The notes beneath the pieces were generated by a model. It made no database searches. It saw only the letters and a program-made list of their open reading frames with translations, and was not told the origin of the DNA. Position numbers and translations under genes: made by a program. Of a stretch of 64,000 bases of DNA, positions 1 through 9,634 are shown piece after piece; position 1 is the stretch's first letter, and the number at the start of each line of letters is the position of its first letter. Origin of the DNA: Taxillus chinensis (Eukaryota > Streptophyta > Magnoliopsida > Santalales > Loranthaceae); NCBI GenBank assembly GCA_023512835.1, contig CM042089.1, positions 54,183,427 through 54,247,426 on the forward strand. Reading direction: 5' to 3'.

Positions 1-1636
1 AAGTCGGTGACTGGTGATAGCCCGAAGTTGGATTTTGGTCTTGCTGTGGTTGTGTATAGTACTGAATTTGTTATTTTGAGTTAATCTTTGGACTCCATTG
101 GGCATCATATTGACTGTGACCGAATGGTTGAGGGCAAACTCCATCCTAGTATAGTTATGTCCTGGATTGTAAGTCATTTTGAGTCACCATTGGTGTTGGC
201 TGGGTTCCAATATTCCTTGATTGAGGATGTGTTCCTGGGAGCCCCACGCATGTTTCACAATAGAGTGAGGCAGTTTCAGCAGTGATGATGGTGTTGCTGT
301 GGTGATCTCCCGTGTGGGAATGTGATTGTGGTTTGCATAATGCTCTTATCCTGCTTATTTGTGTTTCATTGTGACCTCATTGTGCCTACTGTAAGGGCGA
401 GGTCTACATATGGGGTGTGGCTGCGTTGTAATTTGTTGGTGTCAGTTGACATCAACTCTGAGTGGTGGGTTATTGTTAGGTATCTTCAATTGTAAAGTGT
501 TCGTCCTATTGTGACGCGAGTAGGCGTCTAAAGCAGAGTACCCCGTTATGTCAATGCAGTGACTTCTCGTTCAATCATATGAATTCTAACGACTACATGC
601 TTCCCGCTTAGGCTGATGGTGTTGGACTTGTTTGGTTGTCAGGGTCTTAACGAATCTATGGGAGGTTTCTCGACTTCACTGTTGTCAGACTTGCTCACAT
701 GAGTTGTTGTCAGTGCGCTAATTGGCCAAGCTCTAGTTCTTGATATGCTCATAAGTGATACGTTTGTGTTGGATAAATGGAGGTACTCATTTGGAAATTA
801 CTAACCATGTTTGTAATAATTAATACTGTATATGTTGCTTTGATCTCATTGTGGTGTTTGCTGTTTGGCTTCTCCTTTTGTGGATGAAAAGTCCGACGGT
901 GGGAAGGTTGTGAGGAAACTCCCAACTCCCAACGGATGAGTTTGTATGGTGTTGGTGAATGGACAGTGGAACTTTAAAATGCATTAGGGATGGAAGTATA
1001 TGTCTTACACCATCGTGACATGTGAATACTTGTGAACTATGTGTTAGGTGAGGAGGACATGGGTTGTTTGTGAGATTAGAATATGTGTTTCCCTTTCGTG
1101 TTGTGTTATAATGGGTTTGTGGGTACGTGCCTTCATGTGTGTGGTTGTGTGATATCCTCAGTCGCGGGTATGTGAAAGGTTGTGGGAATTGTGCATTCGC
1201 ATGTGCGTTATAGAAGGTGTGTTGTCTACTCGAGGATGACACGTCTTGCGGAGGAGACATGGGAACGTGAGTCCATGATGCATGAGCAGCACCCGGAGTT
1301 GCTCGAGGACGAACAATCTTGAGGGTGGGAGGTGGCTTCTGGCCAAGTGCTAGTGATGCGGTTTTATGTTGTGTATTGTCCTTTAGACATGTATTTGTAT
1401 TTGAGATGTGTTTTGAGAAGTGTATTTGTGACATGCGGGTATGTGTTATATGCATTGTGGTGGTGCCTTGTTGAGTTTGTGGACGTATGTCCTGTTATAT
1501 GCTGTGTGCAGTGTATGATCTATTTATGTGTTGTGGCTTGTGTTTTGTATAGTGGGTTGCATGTGTTTGTTATTCCTCGCAGTCCTAGTGGCATATAGTT
1601 TCTTTTCGAGGACGAAAAGTCTTAAGGGGGAGAGGA
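1..1636 (+). mobile_element. 3' internal region of non-autonomous Tekay-like element A
   Basis: The stretch is homologous to the tail of element B (about 17090-18584), so both belong to one subfamily. No gag or pol domain is visible. Only the last codons of a Tekay polyprotein survive at 1251-1322 (EETWERES...MHEQHPELLEDEQS, then TGA). A polypurine tract, CTTAAGGGGGAGAGGA, lies at 1621-1636 directly before the LTR. The 5' end of the element is outside the window. The short ORFs here show no recognisable domain. Confidence 0.75.
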
Positions 1637-1946
1637 TGTAATGACCCATGTTTTGGGAAGAATAAGCTGGAATGAAGATGAATAGTACCCTAGGCGAATG
1701 CTTGGGTCGAAAGGTTGAAGACCCGAAGATTTGTGTCGTAGGGTCGAAGACTGAGGGTCGAAGGTCGAAGAACGAGGGCCGAAGGTCTAAGGGTCAAAGT
1801 TTGAAGGTTTGAGGGTTGAAGGTTTGATCTTCGAGACAGATCTTCGACGCAGCGTTTCTAGCGATCTTCGAGGCTGCGACTATGAGGCTCCGAGGCGGTG
1901 ATCTTCGAGGCAGTGTTCTATGAGTCTTCGAGGGAGTATTTCATTT

Positions 1947-2137
1947 ATCAAAGCTACGTCATTTTGATGGTGTGTTTCATATCATTCATCAAAACTACGT
2001 CGTTTTGATGGTGTGTTTCATTTATCAAAACTATGTCGTTTTGATGGTGGGATTTCATTTATCAAAACTAAGTCATTTTGATGGTGGGATTTCATTTATC
2101 AAAACTATATCATTTTGATAAGTGAGGTCTATATAAG
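1947..2137 (+). promoter_or_regulatory. Five ACGT dyads plus TATA box in LTR A
   Basis: Copies of ATCAAAAC-N6-GTTTTGAT, some with one or two changes, start at 1947, 1988, 2024, 2061 and 2098, spaced 36-41 bp. TATATAAG follows at 2130. The cores contain ACGT or a decayed ACGT, the core bound by plant bZIP factors. The position just upstream of TATA suggests an LTR enhancer; that role is inferred. Confidence 0.7.
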
Positions 2138-2604
2138 GAGGAGCTCTCTTTATTTTAGGTTGGGTTTTTGTTGTCAGTCGCTGCAGCCGTCGCAGAAAGA
2201 GAGAGAGAGAGGGAAAGAGAGAGAGTTCTTGAGCGCTGCTGCTAGAGTGATTCGCGTGGGTGGACGGCATCTAGCGTGGGAGCAAGGGCAAGGAGGAACC
2301 TTTTGAGGTAGGGGTTCTGTCTCTTCTAGTCCCATCCAGGGGTAAGGCCCTGTGGTGGATGATTTGTAGAGTATTGTCATTGTTGTTATAATATATGTAT
2401 GTAAATCCATATAGGTGTGATCTCCTATATGGATATTGGCCTTCAATGGCTTATTTTGTTTGGTATGAACTCTTGAGGTTCGTTGCGTGGCAGTTGGTCT
2501 TAGAGGCAGTTGGGAATATCTGTGTTGTTCCTTAGGCTTCGTTTTCCTGTAGGTTTACGTGGGGAAACCTTGAGGTTTCCGGGGAGGGGGGAGGGGCAAT
2601 ATAT

Positions 2605-2905
2605 TTGATTATATGCCTGTGTGGCTGAGACGCATGCTATGTGTTTGATTTTATGCCTGTGTGATTAAGATGCATGCTATGTGTTTGATTTTGTACCTGT
2701 GTGGTTGAGATGGATGTTATATGTTTGATTGTATGCCTGTGTGGCTGGTTGTGAGCATGTGTGGCTGTTGTGAGCCTGTGTGGCTGATTGTGAGCCTGTG
2801 TGGCTAATTGTGGGCCTGTGTGGCCGTGGAGCCTGTGTGGGTGTGATTGTGAGCCTGTGTGGCTGTGGACGTGGGCCTGTGTCGCCGTGGAGCCTATGTG
2901 GCTGT
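2605..2905 (+). repeat. GCCTGTGTGGCT minisatellite in LTR A
   Basis: Degenerate short repeats of GCCTGTGTGGCT with spacers lie downstream of the TATA box. Equivalent but differently expanded arrays lie at the same place in the LTRs of B, D, F and G. Confidence 0.75.
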
Positions 2906-3468
2906 GGAAATAGTTGTGTTTGCCCTTGTGGTTTGTATGTTGTCATATTTATTTAAGTTGAATAAAACCTGTACATACTTGTATCACGACACTGCACCAG
3001 TACATGCTAACATGTAGGTGCTAGGAGCATGGGATGAGTTGGCAAGACATGATCCCTACTGAGCTGTGGTTGCTCACCTCTCCTACTGTGTTTCTTTTCT
3101 TTCAGGGACCTACAGGCGTTAGGTGAGAATACCAAGGTGGAAGACAGTTCTACCATGTTGCTTTGTTTAAATGTTACTTTGTGTTACGATGTTTTGTGGG
3201 ACTTTGCATTCCCAGTGGAAAATGATGTAACCCCAATGGGGAAAGATTGAAAAAAGGGTTTTGACTATAATAAAGGCATATTGGGTTTGTAAACATTTAA
3301 TTGTGATTTGAAATTATGAAATACAGGATTTTGTTTTTTTTTCTAAATATCTATTGTGGATGTTTTTGTTGTTCTGTGTGGAGTTACTTGTCCCAACTCC
3401 TTGCCCATTGGGTAGGTAAAGGGGAGTCACGAACCGGTTTCCCCGGGTTAGAAATTCGGGGCGTGACA

Positions 3469-3624
3469 ATAAATGAATTAACTTCGTTTCATATAGTTCC
3501 AAGTGCATTGAGGTTCGCTCAATGTATCCATGTGATCCACGTGTAAGATGCCTTAAATGTCTTCAACGAATTTTTTCTTACATCAGGACACAGTGAGCTG
3601 ATGAGTTTGAATGTGCTAAGATGA
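3469..3624. other. Unassigned spacer between LTR A and an LTR scrap
   Basis: These 156 bp match nothing else that I recognise in the window. The piece may be the original target of A or the decayed end of another element. Confidence 0.4.
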
Positions 3625-4291
3625 TGATCCGTATAACTTGTGTCCATAGGTTTTGCAGCAAGTGCACTGGTCAAGTAATAAAATGGAGTATTAAGACTCC
3701 GGTTGTCGAACCCACAGGGAGTTAGCTAATGCTGTTAAGCAACAAGCACTAAGCTAATAAGTTGATTTTATGTCTGGACAATTGATTTTTGTTGTACAAA
3801 TTGTTTGAACGAAAAATGATTAAATCAGAATGTTGGCAAGGGTCACAATGTTTACCACCCAATCGATTGTAATAGTCTGGTTATGGCTCTTGTTCTTGAT
3901 TTATGTTCTAGTTCATGTTCATGTTGATTATCTCCTACCTATCTTACATTTGGTCCATGCTAAGATAGATTTAAGGCTTTTATCCCATTTGGTCCATGTG
4001 AATAAAAGTGATCAAGGTAGATAAACAATCTAATAGTTGCAGACTTGGTCCATCATGCAATATTAAATCTAATTCACTAGTGTTCCACCCTAGACAAGGG
4101 CTAAGATTACCTAATTATGCATAAACTAGGCATTTCCATACAAGCAAGTGAATTAAACAAGAACTGAATTCTATTTTATTGAACAACCATAACCAAACTG
4201 AATACAATTTATTGGGGGCTACATTGCTCCCCTAGACTAACAAAACTACTCCATAATCATGACGAAAACAATAACAATTACAAGAAATAAC
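3625..4291 (-). repeat. LTR fragment of the TGATAACG (E/H) family
   Basis: Closely similar to the left end of element E's LTR (56402 onward), including the GTTGTCGAACCCACAGGGAG and TTATTGGGGGCTACATTG segments. It represents the 3' end of a minus-strand LTR, truncated where Tekay integrase sequence begins. The 63-aa ORF inside it is not meaningful. Confidence 0.8.
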
Positions 4292-5222
4292 AATTTTTTG
4301 TGCCTTGGGATGAAGCGTGATGTGGCTGCTTTTATTTCGAAGTGCCTCACTTGTCAACAAGTGAAGGCTGAGCATCAGCGACCGGTGGGCATGTTGCAAC
4401 CATTGTCGATGGCGGAGTGGAAGTGGGACCACATAGCGATGGATTTTGTGACTAGTCTTCCACCCACCACTAGGAGGAAAGACATGATATGGGTGATTGG
4501 GGATCGGCTAACCAAGTCGGCCCATTTTCTTGCCATTCGAGAGCAGGATTCCATTGGGACCTTGAGTCAGCTTTATGTGAACAAAATTGTGAGATTGCAT
4601 GGGGTTCCATCGTCGATTGTGTCTGACAGAGACTCGAGGTTTACTTCTCGTTTCTGGGCAGGCTTGCAAGAGGCTATGGGGACAAAGCTTAACATGATTA
4701 CCGCTTTTCACCCTGAGACTGATGGTCAGACTAAGAGGATGAATCACACATTAGAGGACATGTTGAGGGCCCGTGTGTTAGATTTTGGGGGTTCGTGGGC
4801 AACTCACCTTCCTTTGGTGGAGTTTGCCTACAACAATAGTTATCAAGCATCCATTGGGATGACTCCTTTTGAGGCGTTGTATGGGTGGCCGTGTCGATCA
4901 CCTTTGTGTTCGACTGAGGTGGGGGAGACAGCTCTTTTGGGACCACAGTTGGTTCACGAGGCTACGGAGAAGGTCAAGTTGATTTGTCAGCGCTTGTTGT
5001 CCGCTTAGAGTCGCCAGAAGTCTTATGCAGACCAGAGGCGGCGACCTTTGGAGTTTTCCGTGGGCGATCATGTGTTTCTCCGTGTTTCTCCACGTCGTAG
5101 GCATCGATGGTTTGGGAGAGGTTCCAACCTATCTCCGTGGTTTATCGGTCCTTTTGAGGTTATGGCACGTGTAGGGCCAATGGCCTACGGGTTAGCATTG
5201 CCACCGCGGTTGAGTCGGGTAT
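4292..5222 (+). pseudogene. Tekay integrase fragment of element D (5' part)
   Basis: Integrase inserts retrotransposon cDNA into chromosomes. The fragment starts inside the zinc-binding HHCC domain (KCLTCQQVKAEHQRP) and runs through the DDE core: MDFVTSLPP supplies the first Asp, [10 protein letters not shown] the second and the TDGQTKR region the Glu. It continues to the GPY/F-like module (FIGPFEV). The open frame 4259-5008 ends at a TAG where other copies have CAG; homologous codons continue to 5222. Element B interrupts it there and the same polyprotein resumes at 20433. Everything upstream of the zinc finger is lost and replaced by an LTR scrap. Confidence 0.9.
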
Positions 5223-5916
5223 TGTAATGACCCATATCTTGGGTAGAACGAGCTGGAACGAAGCTGAACAATACCCTGGGCAAACGCTTGGGTCGAAATG
5301 TGGAAGACCCGAAGATTTGGGTCGTAGGGTCGAAGACCGAGGGTCGTAGTTCAAAGGTTTGAGGGTCGAAGGTTTGATCTTCGAGACAGATCTTCGAGGC
5401 TGCGTGTCCAGCGAGTCTTCAAGGGAGTGTTTCTATGAGTCTTCGTGGCTTGGTTGTTAGAGAGTGTAATGAGCTCAACTGGGAGCGTGTAGAGGCTGCG
5501 TGTGACAATGACTACGTTCGGATTGTGGGTGTTTTGTCCTGTGTGGAAGCGGAGTGGTTAGTTCATGTTTTATTTATCAAAACTACGTCGTTTTGATGGT
5601 GGGATTTCATTTATCAAAACTATGTCATTTTGATAAGTGAGGTCTATATAAGGAGGAGCTCTCTTTGTTTTAGGTTTAGGGTTTTTGTTGTCAGCCGCCG
5701 CAGCCATCGTAGAGAGAGAGAGAGCTCCAGCTCGTGGCTGCCGTTGTCATTCCCATGGTTGGATGCTGTTAGGCGTGGAGGCAAGAGCGTGGAGGATCTT
5801 TGAGGTAGGGGTTCTGTTCTTCTTTGAACCTATCCAGGGCTTTGGCCTTGTGATAGGCAATGTAGCTGTTTGGTTTTATATATATAAATATGTAAATTCA
5901 TATAGGTGTGATCTCC
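5223..5916 (+). repeat. 5' LTR of B, first part
   Basis: Starts TGTAATGACCC. It carries the GGTCGAAG minisatellite (about 5285-5385), two ACGT dyads (5576, 5613), a TATA box (5645-5651) and a donor-like AGGTAGGGG (5805). It breaks off inside the conserved CATATAGG hairpin, where H inserted at TCTCC (5912-5916). Confidence 0.9.
5576..5651 (+). promoter_or_regulatory. Two ACGT dyads plus TATA box in B 5' LTR
   Basis: ATCAAAAC-N6-GTTTTGAT type dyads at 5576-5597 and 5613-5634 (second half decayed), then TATATAA at 5645. Confidence 0.65.
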
Positions 5917-6973
5917 TGATAACGTGCATTTTATGCCATTATTCTAGTGTTTATTTAGGATGTTTAAGAGCATGATTAGAGCCTTATTGCCTCATATATC
6001 ATATATATTTGCTCTAACCCCTAGGAAGATGCTAGTTGCAAATACATGCGCTTTTAAGTTGTTTTGGCAGATTTTGGACCTCACTTTTGACATAGTAGAT
6101 GGCCTCAAACAATTGGCGTGCAAGAACAAAAGTTTCTTAGAATGATGTCCTCTACCTACCACAGAAATTTCAGAGCATTTGGAGCTGCACGTGAATTCAC
6201 CCATTTCACGTGCAAGCCTATTTTTGCCTCTCAGGCCTCTACAGGATGCAAGGAAGCTTGGGGAGAAGTTTGAGCTGATTTGGAGGTGCACGTGAATTGA
6301 CCATATCACGTGCAAATTGACGTGCAGAGATATTTTTGGACTGATCCTATCGTTTTTCCATGCTGATCATTTGTTTCTGAAGGCCCGTGTCCAAATTGTG
6401 GATGGAAGATAGAGATTTTAAAGTTTGGAGTGTCACTTATCAAAACTACGCCGTTTTGATAAATGGGCTAGGGTACACACCTCAAAGCCCATCCAAACTC
6501 TATAAATAAGAGCTCCACGCCCTCTGCTATGCATACCTAGACCCCCTACACGTTTTTAGAGAGAGAGAGAGGCTCCACGACTTGGAGGTTGCTCCTTGAC
6601 CTAGGAGAGCAGCCGTCGCAGCAGCCGTCGCGGATTTTGGAGCCTGGATTTGAAGCTTTGCTGTGCGCGTGGTTAAGAAGAAGATGTTTGGCTATTCTGC
6701 TTTGTGTTTGCTTGTAATCATGCGTGAGTAGTCTTTTAATCTAGGGGAGCAATGTAGCCCCCTTGTTGCTTTGCTGTGTTTATGAATATTGGGTTTGGAT
6801 GATTGAGTTTTGCATGTTTTATGAATCTGTTCTTAATCTCTATCTTTGGATGTACACCTTGGTATTTTTAGCCCTAGTCTGGGGCGGATTGAGATTCATA
6901 ACTTATTTGTAATTGGTGTGATCATTATCCTTTTGCAAGTATGATTTATTGGCTTTGCATGTTTGTGTGTTTA
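5917..6973 (+). repeat. 5' LTR of H (3'-truncated)
   Basis: Matches 11222-12281 of the 3' LTR with few differences. It contains the G-box U3 block (about 6018-6350), one ACGT dyad (6439-6460), TATAAATA (6501-6508) and a GA run. It loses the last 440 bp present in the 3' LTR. Confidence 0.9.
6439..6508 (+). promoter_or_regulatory. ACGT dyad and TATA box in H 5' LTR
   Basis: A single ATCAAAAC-N6-GTTTTGAT dyad (6439-6460) lies 40 bp before TATAAATA (6501-6508). Confidence 0.65.
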
Positions 6974-7345
6974 TATGGAGGCCCAAAAATGCAAAATACC
7001 GATTTTAGCCCTCCTAGAAGCTTCAAACAATTCACGTGTAGAAGGGACTATTGCTTGCCAGCTCAAGGGGGACCCACCACCAAAGTTTGGGACGATTCTG
7101 ACCTGCACGCCAATTCAACCAATTCACGTGCAAGGGCTATTTTGGTCAGAACACTCTAAAAATTTAGGGGCACGTGTATCACGCCAATTAGAGCATCTTT
7201 CCTTCTGCACGCTATATAAAGGGAGGCCATCTTCAAAGGCTTCCACACCAAAATCACTCCAGATCTGAGTATTAGAGAAACTCTGCTCTTTTGCTCTCTT
7301 GCTCTTCAGTTTTCTGCTCTTTGTTCTTATTTTCTCATTCCAAAG
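6974..7345 (+). promoter_or_regulatory. Second promoter-like region ahead of the H cargo ORF
   Basis: Not present in H's 3' LTR. It has a TCAAACAATTCACGTG segment (about 7020-7035) and a further CACGTGCAAGGGCTATTTT (about 7124) resembling the U3 block of the LTRs, then TATATAAA at 7213-7220. A pyrimidine-rich leader leads to the ATG at 7346. The arrangement looks like a degenerate LTR promoter placed directly before the cargo ORF; function is inferred. Confidence 0.55.
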
Positions 7346-8600
7346 ATGGTGCGCACAAGGAGGACTGGCCAGGAGGAGGTGCACTCACCTAGTGCTGATA
7401 GCCAACCTGAAGAGGAGATACTCTTGGGGCATGCTCTTGATATGCAGGCTTTAGAGGCTTCAGAGCTGGGCTGGGCTAAAGAGGTGGCTCTTAAAATTCA
7501 AAATCTGGGATTACAAAGGTTAGTATACCCACCCGGCTATGCCTCTTACCCTTCCAAGAATTCTATGCATCGCCTGAGTGAGGATGAGTGATAGGGGTCG
7601 TGCAAGGGGTTTATGTCCGATTACCCCTGAAATTATTAGACATTGCTTTAACCTCCCTGAACCAAGTGATAGCTTCCTCGTCTAGCCTGAGGAGGATGTA
7701 CCGCATGCACTATGCTAAAAAATTTCAAAGTCGAAGGCGATACCAAGAATGGTTTTGTTGGAAAATTTAGATGCCACTTACCTGGAGGATGCTAATTATT
7801 CAGACCATGGGCTAGTTAGGTAGCCGCCTAAGCCACTCGGGTTCATGTATAGCATTGATCATATGCTAAATGTGGATATGGCCATTACCATTTTTCAATG
7901 GTGGAAAAAAACTTTCAAAGTAGATAAATGGCAGACTTTTGTGTGTGATATTTCAAAGCATGCCCTTTTTTGCATTTTCCTCCTTGGAGAGCATCACTTT
8001 TCCTTCTCATTGGGTGTTAAGAGTATTGCATGCCGAAGGAGGTTTGGGAATCAGTTCCAAGAGGTCATTGGGCAACAAATGTTCCTCCTCCAACACAGCC
8101 CGCAAGGCACAGCGTTCATGTGGAGCGATCCACTGACTTTGCAAGGGAAACCTCTCCTCATATGGATCAAAGGAAGCAGACTCTATACAGACTCACTGCC
8201 ATGTACATGCAATTCAATGTACACAAAGAAGATATTTTCAATTTCTTTCAAGGCATTAGTGGGCAGGTGGTGAGCGAAGTGGAGGTCATCAATTGGGCAG
8301 TCACTAATGGGCACATCACAAGTGCCCAATTTGAAGAATTAATGGCCCTCATCTCCTGGAGACCAACAAGCTACTTCACAACCTAGAACCAGAGCATGGG
8401 AGGCTCCGGACGTAGCCGCTCATGCATCACCTAGAGCATGGGAGGCCCCGAAGCTCCTCCCGCTCCATCTACCGAAGCTTGGAGGCAAAAAAACACAGCA
8501 GCTCAGGGAGGCAAATGCCAGAACCCAGCGCGAGGTGGAAGCCCTGAGGAAGGACAATAAAGAAGTCAAAGGCCTCCTAGGCAAAATCTAGAAGGCCTTG
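7346..8600 (+). pseudogene. N-terminal part of the H cargo ORF, broken
   Basis: Begins MVRTRRTGQEEVHSPS after a TATA-bearing leader. Coding-like sequence continues through at least three frame changes: the first frame from 7346 to 7591, another around 7590-7960 (ITPEIIRHCFNLPEPS, then FQWWKKTFKVDKWQ), a third near 7960-8030, and back to the first frame at 8030-8386 (QTLYRLTAMYMQFNVHKEDI). Basic, Gln/Glu-rich sequence at about 8460-8600 may have been a coiled coil. The block ITPEIIRHCFNLP resembles the 'putative plant transposon protein' type of N-terminal domain, a tentative call from memory. It lies in the same overall frame as the peptidase downstream, so 7346-9634 was probably one ORF of about 760 codons. 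Confidence 0.55.
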
Positions 8601-8815
8601 AGCAAGAGGAAAGCATCAAAACGTTCTCCTATAGTGGAGATATCTGATGAAGAACCCTCTCCATCCCCCCGAAGATTCTTATCCAGCCCAGGCAGATCCA
8701 CCTCAACCGGAACCTTCGCTCGGCCATCCCACTATCACCCCGAGAGGAGGCGGCGCCGGCCAAGGGTATTCACCCTTCCGGCCTTTTACCGATCCCTGCA
8801 TATTCTCAGGCTATT

Positions 8816-9634
8816 GTGCTTGTTATACATCCTGTCTCTTGGGGTACATACATGCCTGCTAAACCTGAAGACCTTCTTGGCCCTCCTATCTATCTAATCA
8901 TTAATCCAACCTTATCATCTGCCGAAAGTCAAGCAGCATTTGAAGACTTCATTAATTCTCAGGTGTTAAGGGCTCGATTTGCAAGGGACATGGACCTCTT
9001 CACCTCGTTTGTCCTTCAAAGAATTTTAGGCGATGAATATCTATATTCGGATGAGGTGGACTTGTTTTGCAAGACTATGCGTTTTGTTGTGGAGGCTGAA
9101 CCTCATAATTACCCACTATCCCAGTATACATCCATTATGCTGTGCGAGCTTTACGACCAACCTTTGTCTGAAAGTGTGTGGCGCCAGCGTATCAATGGTC
9201 ACAATGAAGGGCACCGTCCTTGGCATGGTATGCACGAGGTGCTGATCCCTGTGCATATTGAACGTCATTATGTCTTGGTGCGAGTGGATTTGACTGCAGG
9301 GCATGCAGTGCTGTATGATCCAAGCCAAAATGAAGGGTTCACCAGAAGGAAGAGACGGCTTGTTCATGGGCTCATAAAAAGAATCAAGGATGCGATGAGA
9401 CAAGAAGGATTGTTGCAGGATAAGCTCCCTCTTATTCACCTCAACGAAATGGAAATCCCTCAGCAGCCTGACCAATTCAGCTGTGGGATCTTTGTTTGCT
9501 ACTACATGATGGCTATTCTGCAAGGGAAGGAAACTTGGGAAGTGCGTGGCGAGACGTCGATTGACTTTGTGGCTCAGGTGCGACGAATGGTGGCCAATGT
9601 CATCTACTATTACAGCTTGCCAAACCAGGGGTAA
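8816..9634 (+). CDS. Ulp1-like (C48) cysteine peptidase domain, element cargo
   Basis: Open for 272 codons. Ulp1/SENP-type peptidases cleave SUMO or related modifiers. Expected catalytic residues are present: His151 (ERHYVLVRVD), Asp168 (AVLYDPSQ), Gln216/217 and Cys223 (QQPDQFSCGIFVCYY). The spacing and the Gln six or seven residues before the Cys fit the C48 family. The N-terminal 120 residues are unlike yeast Ulp1 but typical of plant transposon-borne versions, which are known from Mutator-like and CACTA elements. The ATG at 8816 is simply the first Met of this open stretch; the true start was probably 7346. The stop overlaps a GGTAAGT site (9630-9636). An intact active site in an otherwise broken ORF suggests recent decay. 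Whether it is expressed is unknown. Confidence 0.85.
   Translation: MLVIHPVSWGTYMPAKPEDLLGPPIYLIINPTLSSAESQAAFEDFINSQVLRARFARDMDLFTSFVLQRILGDEYLYSDEVDLFCKTMRFVVEAEPHNYPLSQYTSIMLCELYDQPLSESVWRQRINGHNEGHRPWHGMHEVLIPVHIERHYVLVRVDLTAGHAVLYDPSQNEGFTRRKRRLVHGLIKRIKDAMRQEGLLQDKLPLIHLNEMEIPQQPDQFSCGIFVCYYMMAILQGKETWEVRGETSIDFVAQVRRMVANVIYYYSLPNQG

Larger units (their letters stand above)
1637..3468 (+). repeat. 3' LTR of element A (Tekay-like, 1832 bp)
   Basis: It begins TGTAATGACCC after the polypurine tract and ends GGGCGTGACA, like the other Tekay LTRs here. In order it holds a GGTCGAAG-type minisatellite (about 1705-1860), five ACGT dyads (1947-2119), a TATA box (2130-2137), a short GA run, an AGGTAGGGG splice-donor-like site (2308), a CCATATAGG hairpin (2407-2432), a GCCTGTGTGGCT minisatellite (about 2605-2905), a TTTCTTTCAG acceptor-like site (3105), CCCCAATGGGG (3231-3241) and an AATAAA-type signal. 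No target duplication can be tested because the 5' side is missing. Confidence 0.9.

Noticed and set aside
820..1455. 211-codon minus-strand ORF
   Set aside because: Antisense to the conserved A/B interior and polyprotein tail; low-complexity His/Thr/Ser content and no domain.
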